Of a DNA stretch of 64,000 nt, positions 18,595 to 27,340 are shown one piece after another. The stretch is from JAEYZM01 sp943372195. Its GTDB lineage: Bacteria > Bacteroidota > Bacteroidia > Sphingobacteriales > Sphingobacteriaceae. Every line of letters begins with the position of its first letter. Positions within the stretch are counted from its first letter, which is position 1. A program made the position numbers and the translations under genes. The stretch lies in the NCBI GenBank assembly GCA_943372195.1, contig CALRXS010000009.1, positions 59,467 through 123,466 of the forward strand, read 5' to 3'. Below the pieces are notes generated by a model. The model was not told the DNA's origin and did not search any database. It was given only the letters and a program-made list of their open reading frames with translations.

Positions 18595-19086
18595 TTAAAA
18601 TGGTGTTACTTTTACGTTATTGAATTTGCCTTCTGTTACATTTTTAGTGATTGTACCACCTTCTTGCTTAACAACTCCACTGAATGTACCAGAAATCTTT
18701 TGATTGTTTTTCTCATATTTTGAAACAGTAATTGTCCCTGATGTAGATTTATAGACAGTACCTACCGAATCTACAAAAGTGATCACATTATTATTAGTAT
18801 TATTCAATGTGAATGTTCCTGTTTCTTCAGCGGGGAAATCAATACGAATAAGTTTAAACCCATCTTGTGCAATAATTCTTGTAAGTCCCGTGCCTGAATA
18901 ATCAGCAAATCTTGCATCATCAAGAAGTTCTACACCGCCTATTTTACAATCAAAATACACTGCAGTGTCTACCACTACGGGTGTAGGTGTATTAGTATCT
19001 GAATCTTTTTTACATGAACTAATGCTCGTAATCAAGCCAATAGTAAATACTGTAATACATGTTAATTTTAAAGTTGGTTTATTCAT
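18595..19086 (-). CDS. Lipoprotein of unknown function
   Basis: 163 residues. A signal sequence ends in the lipobox SISSC with Cys near residue 26, followed by KKDSDTNTPTP, a typical Bacteroidota lipoprotein linker. The rest is beta-rich (GTFTLNNTNNNVITFVDS, GTITVSKYEKNNQKISGTFSG), resembling the DUF6252-type beta domains common in this phylum, but I cannot confirm a family. It is the last of three minus-strand genes behind the secreted lipase-like gene. Confidence 0.75.
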   Translation of the reverse strand: MNKPTLKLTCITVFTIGLITSISSCKKDSDTNTPTPVVVDTAVYFDCKIGGVELLDDARFADYSGTGLTRIIAQDGFKLIRIDFPAEETGTFTLNNTNNNVITFVDSVGTVYKSTSGTITVSKYEKNNQKISGTFSGVVKQEGGTITKNVTEGKFNNVKVTPF

Positions 19087-19107
19087 AATATACTTTTTGT
19101 TTGTCTG

Positions 19108-19740
19108 TTAATAATTTAATTCGATTTTATCAATTAATGGTGCACCTGAAGCTTTAAAATTTATAACTTGCCAATATCCTGGAGTTAATTTTTTGCTTTC
19201 TCTCGACCAAGCAATAATTTGAGACTCATTAAGTATTTTGTACATTTTTGTAAATCCATTTACTAAGGGGTAGATTAAAGTGTCTCTACCTGTAGAATAT
19301 TCTATAAAAAGTGAATCCCCACTATTAAGTGGTTTATCAGAAGTATACGTTAACTCTAAAGTACCAAAATAGGAATAGTTAATTACTTCGTTCCAATTAG
19401 AAGCAAACGGAAAGTCTGTAGAAAAATATACACTTTTACCATTTTGATTGATTAAATCTAAGGCTAATGTTATAGATTTACTTGGAGCTAAGTCAGTCTC
19501 ATATTTGAATTCAAAGTTATTATTTGAATCGATAATTGTAGACCCCAAAGATTTATAATCAGTGGTTAAACCATATTCTGTAACTTTCAAAACTTCTAAC
19601 TTATACCCCTTTGGATCTTGATGAAAACTATTAATATTACCCTTTATGATATAAGTTTTTTCAATAGTATTTTCCTCACAAGAGGTCATAAAGACACTTA
19701 ATGTTATTAATACAAAATAATAAGACTTCAAAGTATTCAT
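19108..19740 (-). CDS. Lipoprotein of unknown function
   Basis: 210 residues. The signal sequence ends in SVFMTSCEEN, a lipobox with Cys near residue 21. The body is beta-rich (YIIKGNINSFHQDPKGYKL, FEFKYETDLAPSKSITLAL) and has no motif I recognise. It starts 3 bases after the stop of the lipase-like gene, so it is almost certainly co-transcribed with it. It may be a surface partner or immunity-like anchor for that secreted protein; this is inference from position. Confidence 0.7.
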   Translation of the reverse strand: MNTLKSYYFVLITLSVFMTSCEENTIEKTYIIKGNINSFHQDPKGYKLEVLKVTEYGLTTDYKSLGSTIIDSNNNFEFKYETDLAPSKSITLALDLINQNGKSVYFSTDFPFASNWNEVINYSYFGTLELTYTSDKPLNSGDSLFIEYSTGRDTLIYPLVNGFTKMYKILNESQIIAWSRESKKLTPGYWQVINFKASGAPLIDKIELNY

Positions 19741-19743
19741 TTT

Positions 19744-22734
19744 TTAATTCTTAATTAGTTTTAAATTTTTGTTTATTCCTCGAGAATAAATTTTAATTAT
19801 ATATACTTGAGGAATGAGCGAAGATAAATTTATTGATTTTATTTCTCCTTCTAAAATATTTAATTTCTCAGATAAATACAACACGCCCTGAGAATTATAA
19901 ATCTCTATATTTGAATCATTTAAATCAAAATTAGCAGAGATATTTATTTTGTTATCTATAGGGTTAGGATATATTTCAATTTTATGATTTGAATATATAC
20001 CTTCCATGTTCAGTGATATAGGACTCTCTATGTTATCACATGGCACAAAATTTATTACATTCAAATCTAATACACCTTCAATAATTAAATTATTTTCTTC
20101 ACCTTCAATAAACCCACCCGTTGAGCTAGTTTCAAGTAAAACGCTTGTTGGTTCTACAAATGAAAATGGCCCAACTTTTGAAAATGTTGTATGTCTTCTA
20201 TTTAATGTATTTGGTACGTTAATATCGCTTTCATAATATGGATTATGAAAGCCATAATAAACCCTATCAACTGCTGTAAACCGTACATTCCTGTTTTTAT
20301 TGCCTAAATTTAAATTGTTTATATATAGTATTTTATCACCTATTTCTCTATTAATATTTCTAAATAATACATCATCGTGTAAACTTAAATTTTCAAAATA
20401 TGTATGAGATTGGTTCAGCCTTCTAAAATTATTTGCATCTATGTTTGTTGGATAAATATTTGTTGTTTCATTTTCAGTTTGATAATATTGAAAACCCATT
20501 ATGACATCAAAAGGTGTTTCATTCAACATATCAGGCACATCAGTATTGTTTAAAAAATTTCTACTATAATCGTTTATTTGATAATCTATTGCAGACTTAA
20601 CTGGCACGAAACTGTAATAAAATGAATTTAATTTTAAAGATACATTATCCTTACGTTGTGCTAAACCAAGTGTTAGATACGTTAATAAATCATAGTTAAT
20701 ATTCATCTTTAATTCACCATTATTTTCGTCTAATGATATTTCACCTCTAACAATAAAATAACTTATCTTTTTTGAAGGGATTTTATTAATAAAACTTATT
20801 AAACCCAAATTGCCACCAGGCACAGTTTCGTAATCCTCATTAAATGTTTTATTAATAACACCTGTGTTCGTTGATATAGTACTATAGAGTGCACAAGATA
20901 CAAAACTACTAAGCTGCAATCTTAATAGACTTCTGAGACAACCCTTAATTTTTATTCGGAAATTTGTAGTCACTTCTTCAACTAAAGTTGAGTTTGTAAT
21001 ATTTTTGTTTATACCATTTAGTTTGAGCTCGTAGTCTAATAACTTAATATTTACGAAATATATTATTCTGACATTTTTTTTGTAATTGAATTTTATCAAA
21101 TTTTCACCACCTGCCAATATGTGTTCACCATATCCAATTTGATTTTGACCAGTTAATAATCCTGAAGATATAGCCATAAGTTTACAATAACTTGGATAAC
21201 CATTAGTTGCTGTATTCATGCTTATTAAATCATCCATAAAATCTAATCTTTCTTGATGAGGCTCCCCATTTGGACCCATCAATAATAGTTGTTTAACAGA
21301 AGTTGAATTTGAAAAATCCTGAAAGTATTTACGTGTTCCTAAAAAAGGCAATGAATTTGATATGTTTTCTAATGTTTTATAAAACTTAGTATTTTGTAAC
21401 ATATCATAATATAATTGCACAGAAAGTGGCACGTATGCTCCTTGATGAGGCGAATCATTAGTTATCAATAACCTTGTATTATGCATTTTCAAAGGGCTTA
21501 TAGTAGAATTGTTGATATAATCATCCGTTTCCATATAAGTTAACGCATATCTCGAAATTATTCCACCCATACTCTCACCAAATACTACAAATTGGTCATC
21601 AGTAGTTTGTAAGTTTTTTAAACTATCAATAACTTTCACTAAATCCATTGCATTTTCTTTCATATCTCTAAAAGGATTTTTCCAATTCACTACATAAATA
21701 TTATACCCATAGTCTAACAACTCATTAATTTTTGGCTTTTGCAATGCATCAAAGTAATTTTCTTCTATCGATTTATTATCTAACATATCAAAACCTTCTA
21801 CGAATATTATTGCCTTAGTAACTTCATCAGCTCTCCCTCCACAACCATAATATGTTCCAACCTGAAAATTATCATGATTCCTTGTATTATCTGCAGGTAC
21901 ACTTTCAGAGTTATTCAAAATTAGTATTGCTGACTTTGATAAATAAGTCATATCTTGTTCACAATCAGGATATACATCACATTGTATAATGCCTATCTTA
22001 ATTTCAAATATTCCCGAATCTGGATAATTAACATTAAAATATTGATTATAAGTGGGGTCAAAATCTAACCAACCATTACCGTCGCCAAAGTCAATTTTCC
22101 ATCTACTGAAATCTGGGTCAACAAATTGATTTGAACCTGCATGCCTTTGATCAATAAAAATAAAATTAGTATCAATTTTGAAGATTACATTTTTAAATGT
22201 AGAATAATCTTTTAATGTAGATGCCAAGAAAAAATCTTTTACTAGATATGGATTAGAAGGCCTACTCAAAACGTCAGAGATTGTTGAATCTGTAGTATTA
22301 AAAAACAACCCTTCAGTTTTAAATGCAGTATCAATTAGTGAATTATAAGAAACATTCATAATGCCTAATAATATTGTATCATCTCGACCAATAAAATCTG
22401 CTTTAGATACTAAAGTATCAATTGGTTTTAGAATAGATGTATCATATGCTGTATTTCTAAGTTCGGTATAAATTTCATACCAATTTGTATAGTGCACTTG
22501 ATCATTATTATTATAAATATTAGAAAAATAGACACTGTCTAAACTATCACCTGAATGAATAGCCATTTGATATAAAAAGTTAATATTAGAATACGGGTTT
22601 ATTAAGGGGCTAAAAACATCCCTCAACTCAGTATTTAGACTTTGATACGTAGAATAGGATTGAGAATAACTCTTATTCAATCCTAAAATTAGGTTCATCA
22701 TTAAGATTATGATGATAAATAGTACTTTCCTCAT
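19744..22734 (-). CDS. Secreted lipase-like alpha/beta hydrolase with T9SS type A sorting domain
   Basis: 996 residues from the ATG at 22734, where the signal peptide MRKVLFIIIILMMNLILG begins; an ATG 18 codons upstream gives a poorer N-terminus. Residues around 310-420 look like an alpha/beta hydrolase: KAIIFVEGFDMLDN, then the nucleophile elbow VVFGESMGGIISRYAL (GxSxG). The final 75 residues (YPNPIDNKINI, then YIIKIYSRGINKNLKLIKN) are a type A T9SS sorting domain. It is probably exported by the T9SS and may hydrolyse lipids or esters. Two lipoprotein genes follow. Confidence 0.75.
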   Translation of the reverse strand: MRKVLFIIIILMMNLILGLNKSYSQSYSTYQSLNTELRDVFSPLINPYSNINFLYQMAIHSGDSLDSVYFSNIYNNNDQVHYTNWYEIYTELRNTAYDTSILKPIDTLVSKADFIGRDDTILLGIMNVSYNSLIDTAFKTEGLFFNTTDSTISDVLSRPSNPYLVKDFFLASTLKDYSTFKNVIFKIDTNFIFIDQRHAGSNQFVDPDFSRWKIDFGDGNGWLDFDPTYNQYFNVNYPDSGIFEIKIGIIQCDVYPDCEQDMTYLSKSAILILNNSESVPADNTRNHDNFQVGTYYGCGGRADEVTKAIIFVEGFDMLDNKSIEENYFDALQKPKINELLDYGYNIYVVNWKNPFRDMKENAMDLVKVIDSLKNLQTTDDQFVVFGESMGGIISRYALTYMETDDYINNSTISPLKMHNTRLLITNDSPHQGAYVPLSVQLYYDMLQNTKFYKTLENISNSLPFLGTRKYFQDFSNSTSVKQLLLMGPNGEPHQERLDFMDDLISMNTATNGYPSYCKLMAISSGLLTGQNQIGYGEHILAGGENLIKFNYKKNVRIIYFVNIKLLDYELKLNGINKNITNSTLVEEVTTNFRIKIKGCLRSLLRLQLSSFVSCALYSTISTNTGVINKTFNEDYETVPGGNLGLISFINKIPSKKISYFIVRGEISLDENNGELKMNINYDLLTYLTLGLAQRKDNVSLKLNSFYYSFVPVKSAIDYQINDYSRNFLNNTDVPDMLNETPFDVIMGFQYYQTENETTNIYPTNIDANNFRRLNQSHTYFENLSLHDDVLFRNINREIGDKILYINNLNLGNKNRNVRFTAVDRVYYGFHNPYYESDINVPNTLNRRHTTFSKVGPFSFVEPTSVLLETSSTGGFIEGEENNLIIEGVLDLNVINFVPCDNIESPISLNMEGIYSNHKIEIYPNPIDNKINISANFDLNDSNIEIYNSQGVLYLSEKLNILEGEIKSINLSSLIPQVYIIKIYSRGINKNLKLIKN

Positions 22735-22882
22735 GTTCTTAGCTTTAATTTGTGCTAAAATCAAGTTCAAGTAAATTATATACAACAACCGTTAATTATA
22801 ATTTAATTTTTTTTATTATATAATATATGAAATAAAAGTAAAAATTAATCAAGTGTTATATTTAATAAGTAATGTTTATATT

Positions 22883-23194
22883 TTATAAGTAATTGTTATT
22901 TTTGATTCTTGAAATTATCTCATTAATATCTTTTAAAACATTTTCAACCGGTACATCAAGTTTCTTTGTGTTGTTATACAAATAAATAAAAACTGGTATT
23001 TCATTTTTCATTATATATTCAACATCTACTTCGAATAACTCTGATAAGAATAAATAATTCTTTATATCAGTTTTTGAATTGCCATTCTCAAAATTTGAAT
23101 ATGCAGGCTGTGTAATACCTAGCTTATCTGCTATTTCTGACTGACTATATGAAGATAATTCTCTGAGTTGTTTAATTGTTAAGAGCTTTTTCAT
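22883..23194 (-). CDS. XRE-family helix-turn-helix regulator
   Basis: 103 residues. An HTH_3 domain fills residues 5-65: TIKQLRELSSYSQSEIADKLGITQPAYSNFENGNSK. The remaining 40 residues are helical with no known ligand domain. A perfect 7-bp inverted repeat with a 4-base spacer lies 35-52 bases upstream of its start, a likely autoregulatory operator. Stretches of AT-rich DNA on both sides suggest an acquired or fast-evolving locus, but this is weak. Confidence 0.85.
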   Translation of the reverse strand: MKKLLTIKQLRELSSYSQSEIADKLGITQPAYSNFENGNSKTDIKNYLFLSELFEVDVEYIMKNEIPVFIYLYNNTKKLDVPVENVLKDINEIISRIKNNNYL

Positions 23195-23228
23195 TCGGCA
23201 AAAATAAGTTTAAAAATTATATTTTGCA

Positions 23229-23246
23229 ATACGTAGAAATACGTAT
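23229..23246. promoter_or_regulatory. Palindromic operator candidate for the XRE regulator
   Basis: ATACGTA-gaaa-TACGTAT is a perfect 7-bp inverted repeat with a 4-base spacer, upstream of the XRE gene that starts at 23194. The size and spacing suit an XRE dimer. Confidence 0.5.
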
Positions 23247-23420
23247 AGTAAAATATAAATAATACTTAGTTATAGCATATAAAATTTAACATTTAGACAT
23301 AAAATGCCATTAAATTTATAGAATTGTTTGAATAAATTGTCGATAAATGAGATGAAATATATGTAAACAAGCGTTTCAGACGATTGCTTTGCTTTATCGT
23401 AATATGTATTGAAAAGTATA
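23247..23420. other. Intergenic stretch with no recognised gene
   Basis: About 170 AT-rich bases between the operator and the terminator. I see no open frame over 30 codons worth calling and no RNA structure. Confidence 0.6.
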
Positions 23421-23456
23421 AAAACAAAGGCCTTAAATATTTAAGGCCTTTGTTTT
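23421..23456. terminator. Intrinsic terminator after the enoyl-CoA hydratase gene
   Basis: A perfect 36-base palindrome (arms around AAAACAAAGGCCTTAAAT) ends next to the hydratase stop. On the minus strand the AAAACAAAGG arm reads as CCTTTGTTTT, giving the T-run. Confidence 0.9.
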
Positions 23457-24239
23457 TTATTTACCAGGAAATGCGGCTTTGCGTTTTTCAACAAATGCTG
23501 TAGTGCCTTCTTTGAAATCTTCAGTACCGAAGCATTTACCGAATTCATCTATCTCTACATCGTAACCATTCACACCATCTTTAAACCCTGCGTTAACAGA
23601 ACGAATTGCATGGGCAATTGCCACTGATGATTTAGTTAAAATTTTTGAAGCAATTTCTTCACATTTAGCTATTAAATTCTCTTGTGTAGTTACATGGTTT
23701 ACTAGACCAACTCTATGTGCATCTTCAGCACCTAACATATCAGCTGTCATAACCATTTCAAATGCTCTGCCCTTACCAATCAACTGTGCTAATCTTTGTG
23801 TACCACCATAACCAGGTATTACACCCAAACCTACTTCTGGCAATCCCATTTTCGCATTATCACTTGCTACACGAATATGACATGACATCGCTAATTCTAA
23901 TCCGCCTCCCAATGCAAAACCATTAATTGCTGCTATGACTGGCTTGTTAAAATTCTCGATCATATCAAATACAGTTTTATGTCCGACCGCACTTAATTTC
24001 TTACCCTCTTCAACACTAAAATTAGCAAACTCTGAAATGTCGGCACCTGCTACAAATGCTTTTGTACCATCACCAGTAAGTATTACCACTTTTACTTCAT
24101 TATCTGATTCACATGCAGTAAATGCTGCATTGATTTCTTCTAATGTTTTTTTGTTTAGTGCATTTAATTTCGCAGCTCTATTAATGGTAATGTATTGAAT
24201 ACCATTTTTCTTTTCTGATAATATATTTTCGTATGCCAT
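23457..24239 (-). CDS. Enoyl-CoA hydratase/isomerase (crotonase)
   Basis: 260 residues, full crotonase length. It adds water to 2-enoyl-CoA. The oxyanion-hole stretches AFVAGADISEF and AINGFALGGGLELAMSCH are present. Both catalytic glutamates are visible, in GGGLELAMSC and PEVGLGVIPGYGGTQRLAQLIG. The exact substrate (crotonyl-CoA type) is a guess. It is the last gene of the gltX operon, overlapping the preceding gene by one base (TAATG). Confidence 0.92.
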   Translation of the reverse strand: MAYENILSEKKNGIQYITINRAAKLNALNKKTLEEINAAFTACESDNEVKVVILTGDGTKAFVAGADISEFANFSVEEGKKLSAVGHKTVFDMIENFNKPVIAAINGFALGGGLELAMSCHIRVASDNAKMGLPEVGLGVIPGYGGTQRLAQLIGKGRAFEMVMTADMLGAEDAHRVGLVNHVTTQENLIAKCEEIASKILTKSSVAIAHAIRSVNAGFKDGVNGYDVEIDEFGKCFGTEDFKEGTTAFVEKRKAAFPGK

Positions 24240-24760
24240 TATTCAAAAATTAATTTTTCTAGACTTAAGTTGTTTGCAGGGTATTGTGATTTTAATTTCT
24301 TTGAAGATAGTATAATGATTGCCGGACTTGCTTTGCCATCATTAATGATTAATAGATGAGTATCGCCGATGTTCCATACATAACCTATCGTTGGTTCATC
24401 TCCATCAATGCTTGCTAATTTCTTTTCTTTGATAATTGGGTTGCCAAATTCTTTACTTAACTCTGCTACCAAGTTTGATAAATCTGAATGATTAATGTCA
24501 AGTTGTAATTCAGTTAATTTGTTTTGAAAAAATCTTACACTAATAAATTTGTACTTGATATCTTTATAGAAGAGAGAATCTTTGAAAATAATTTCACAAT
24601 TTTCAAATCCAGCGCCAGTTAGTTTTTGACTGCAATTTTTTAACGTACTGATTGTTGATTTATCTTGCCCCCAATTATAGTTCTTATACCCATTGTTTTT
24701 GATTTGAGCAACACTGTTGACTGAAATCAACAATAGCAATAGAAACAATAGTCTCGACAT
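24239..24760 (-). CDS. Exported protein of unknown function
   Basis: 173 residues with a signal peptide (MSRLLFLLLLLISVNSVAQ) and no lipobox. The rest contains YNWGQDKSTISTLKNC and FQNKLTELQLDINHSDLSNLVAELSKEFGNP, a pattern seen in small periplasmic proteins with an alpha-beta domain; I do not recognise a family. It sits between the B12-binding protein (2-base gap) and the enoyl-CoA hydratase (1-base overlap), so it is co-transcribed with them. Confidence 0.75.
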   Translation of the reverse strand: MSRLLFLLLLLISVNSVAQIKNNGYKNYNWGQDKSTISTLKNCSQKLTGAGFENCEIIFKDSLFYKDIKYKFISVRFFQNKLTELQLDINHSDLSNLVAELSKEFGNPIIKEKKLASIDGDEPTIGYVWNIGDTHLLIINDGKASPAIIILSSKKLKSQYPANNLSLEKLIFE

Positions 24761-24762
24761 AA

Positions 24763-25170
24763 TTACAAAGTTCGATTCTTTTCAACCCAATTAGTAATGT
24801 ATTCTACTATATCATTAGTAGCAGTGCCCGGAGGGAAAAGTTTACCAACTCCTAAATCATTTAACTGATTCATATCATCTTCAGGAATAATTCCGCCACC
24901 TGTAAGTAATACATCATTCAATCCTTTTTCTTTCATCAAAGCAATGACTTTAGGGAAAATAGTATTATGCGCTCCGCTTAATATGCTAATACCTATTGCA
25001 TCAACATCTTCTTGCAATGCAGTTTGTACAACCATTTCAGGTGTTTGTCTCAAGCCAGTATAGATAACTTCCATACCTGCGTCTCTTAATGTTGTAGCAA
25101 TAATTTTTGCCCCACGATCATGCCCATCTAATCCGCACTTTGCAACTAATACTCTTATAGGTCTATTCAT
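24763..25170 (-). CDS. Stand-alone cobalamin-binding domain of methylmalonyl-CoA mutase type
   Basis: 135 residues, equal to the C-terminal B12 domain of methylmalonyl-CoA mutases. The cobalamin-ligand motif DxHxxG is in CGLDGHDRGAKI (D15, H17, G20), followed by GISILSGAH and LTGGGIIPEDD, which hold the nucleotide tail. No mutase catalytic subunit is in the window, so it may pair with a mutase encoded elsewhere. Its stop and start overlap its neighbours, so it belongs to the gltX operon. The next gene set (hydratase) also acts on acyl-CoA. Confidence 0.9.
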   Translation of the reverse strand: MNRPIRVLVAKCGLDGHDRGAKIIATTLRDAGMEVIYTGLRQTPEMVVQTALQEDVDAIGISILSGAHNTIFPKVIALMKEKGLNDVLLTGGGIIPEDDMNQLNDLGVGKLFPPGTATNDIVEYITNWVEKNRTL

Positions 25171-25715
25171 TATTCTTGAACTTGAGTGAAAACTACTTTA
25201 TGTTTCTTAATACGCTTCGTGTACTTCAGCAACTTATCTTCATTCATTTTAACTGCGTAACTAGCTTTTTCTAAATTATTGACACCTTTAATAATTTGCA
25301 CCTCTTGAAAGTACCTTTTTAAAATTTTTGCATCTCTAATGGTATCATTTTTTAATGGGCCTGTTAAAGGTACCATACTAATTTTGTTCTCTTTTTTATT
25401 TACTGCAAATCCAGACCAATAATCATTTTCATTTATAAAAATATAATGCTGTTTTTTATAAACTGAAAAAACATGCTTATCATCCAAAAAATCGATATTA
25501 GTTTGCTTGTTATCAATTAATGAATATGAATTAGAAGATATGTAAAGTATTAGTGTGTCTGTATCGTTTAATGAAATATCAGTATTGATGTACTTGCCTC
25601 TGTATTCTTCGGGGAAAGTTTCTAATGCCTTGCCTGCATATCTATCAAATCTTAAGCTACTACAAGAGCTTGCTATGATGACAATTAATACTAATATGTA
25701 TTTCAATTTATGCAT
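25170..25715 (-). CDS. Lipoprotein of unknown function
   Basis: 181 residues. The signal sequence LVLIVIIASSCSS is a lipobox with Cys near residue 18. The rest is beta-rich (TDISLNDTDTLILYISSNSYSL) and ends in a basic tail. No family recognised. Its start overlaps the gltX stop by 8 bases, and its stop overlaps the B12-binding gene start by one base. Confidence 0.75.
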   Translation of the reverse strand: MHKLKYILVLIVIIASSCSSLRFDRYAGKALETFPEEYRGKYINTDISLNDTDTLILYISSNSYSLIDNKQTNIDFLDDKHVFSVYKKQHYIFINENDYWSGFAVNKKENKISMVPLTGPLKNDTIRDAKILKRYFQEVQIIKGVNNLEKASYAVKMNEDKLLKYTKRIKKHKVVFTQVQE

Positions 25716-27237
25716 TGAATTTCGCTGTTGCTTTTAGTAAACGTGAAATTACTTTTTCTTTGCCTAATAATGCGGTCATTTCAAAAATCGCCGGACCAGC
25801 ACCTTGACCTGATAAAGCCACTCTAAATATTTGCATTATTGAGCCTGCTGAAATACCCATTGATTCAGCATGGGCTTTAAATGTGTTTTCAATTTCAACA
25901 GCATTAAAATCATTTAAGTCATTTAATTTATGAGCAAATGATTCAATAAATGCTGGTATTTGATCTTTCCATTTTTTATTAACGATGTCTTGATCATATT
26001 CTGTTGGCTCTTCAAAGAAATAAGAAGCTAATGACCAAAACTCTGTAATAAATTGTGCCTTCTCTTTTATTAATCCGCATACAGATTGAATATAATCAAA
26101 ATCAAATTGAATGCCTTTTGATTTTAATTCTTTATCAAAAATCTCAGCTAATTCTTTATCGTCTTTCGATCTTAAATATTGTTGATTAAACCATTTAGTT
26201 TTCGCAGCATCAAATTTTGCACCTGATTTAGAAATTCTTTCAACACTAAAAGCTTCTACTAATTCATCTAAAGAAAAAATCTCTTGATTAGTACCTGGGT
26301 TCCAACCTAGCAATGCAAGCATATTTATGAATGCTTCAGGGAAGTAACCTTTTTCTCTGTAACCAGAACTGATTTCGCCAGAACTAGGATCTTTCCATTC
26401 TAAAGGAAAAACAGGGAACCCTAATCTATCACCATCGCGTTTACTTAATTTACCATTACCATCCGGCTTAAGTAATAAAGGCAAATGCGCGAATTGAGGC
26501 ATTACTTGCTCCCATCCTAAATATCTATATAACAAAACATGTAAAGGTGCAGATGGTAACCATTCCTCACCACGAATTACATGTGTGATTTTCATTAAAT
26601 AATCGTCAACAACATTCGCTAAGTGATAAGTAGGCATTCCGTCAGATTTGAATAATACTTTATCATCCATCTGAGAACTATGTACCAAAACATTTCCACG
26701 AATCATGTCAGTAACACGAATTTCTTCTTTACGAGGAATCTTAATTCTGATAACATATGCATCACCTGCATCTAATCTTCTTTGAACTTCATCTTGCGCT
26801 AGGCTCAACGAGTTCTTCATACTTTCTCTTGTGATGTAATTATATTGAGGCGAAGCTACGTTTGCAGCCTTTAATCGCTCTCTCATTTCTTCTAATTCTT
26901 CTGGAGTATCGAAAGCATAATATGCATGTCCTGATTCTATCAATTGCATTGCATATTGCTTGTACATTGCTTTACGCTCTGATTGGCGATATGGAGCATC
27001 TGGACCTCCAATATGGACACCTTCGTCGAAATTAATTCCACACCAAGTTAGTGCATCGACAATATATTGTTCAGCACCTGGCACATATCTAGTTTGGTCG
27101 GTATCTTCAATTCTTAAGATGAAATCACCACCATGCTTTTTAGCAAATAAATAATTATATAACGCTGTACGTACACCTCCCATGTGTAATGGGCCTGTTG
27201 GGCTCGGTGCAAATCTTACTCTTACTTTTCTATCCAT
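25708..27237 (-). CDS. gltX: Glutamate--tRNA ligase
   Basis: 509 residues, family length. It charges tRNA-Glu. The Rossmann domain has FAPSPTGPLHMGGVRTALYNYL (HIGH-type motif at residues 18-21, as HMGG), and the KMSKS equivalent is KLSKRDGDR (about residue 265). The EDTDQTRY and RGEEWLPSAPLHVLLY blocks are also typical. It heads a five-gene minus-strand operon reaching the enoyl-CoA hydratase. Confidence 0.97.
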   Translation of the reverse strand: MDRKVRVRFAPSPTGPLHMGGVRTALYNYLFAKKHGGDFILRIEDTDQTRYVPGAEQYIVDALTWCGINFDEGVHIGGPDAPYRQSERKAMYKQYAMQLIESGHAYYAFDTPEELEEMRERLKAANVASPQYNYITRESMKNSLSLAQDEVQRRLDAGDAYVIRIKIPRKEEIRVTDMIRGNVLVHSSQMDDKVLFKSDGMPTYHLANVVDDYLMKITHVIRGEEWLPSAPLHVLLYRYLGWEQVMPQFAHLPLLLKPDGNGKLSKRDGDRLGFPVFPLEWKDPSSGEISSGYREKGYFPEAFINMLALLGWNPGTNQEIFSLDELVEAFSVERISKSGAKFDAAKTKWFNQQYLRSKDDKELAEIFDKELKSKGIQFDFDYIQSVCGLIKEKAQFITEFWSLASYFFEEPTEYDQDIVNKKWKDQIPAFIESFAHKLNDLNDFNAVEIENTFKAHAESMGISAGSIMQIFRVALSGQGAGPAIFEMTALLGKEKVISRLLKATAKFNA

Positions 27238-27340
27238 AGCGAGGCAAATATATGATTTTTTACGCCTTTTTGACGAGCATTAGCTATGAAATAATGGGCT
27301 TTTGTGAGTCCTGAACTATTTTTTTTGTATTTTTCGGTTG

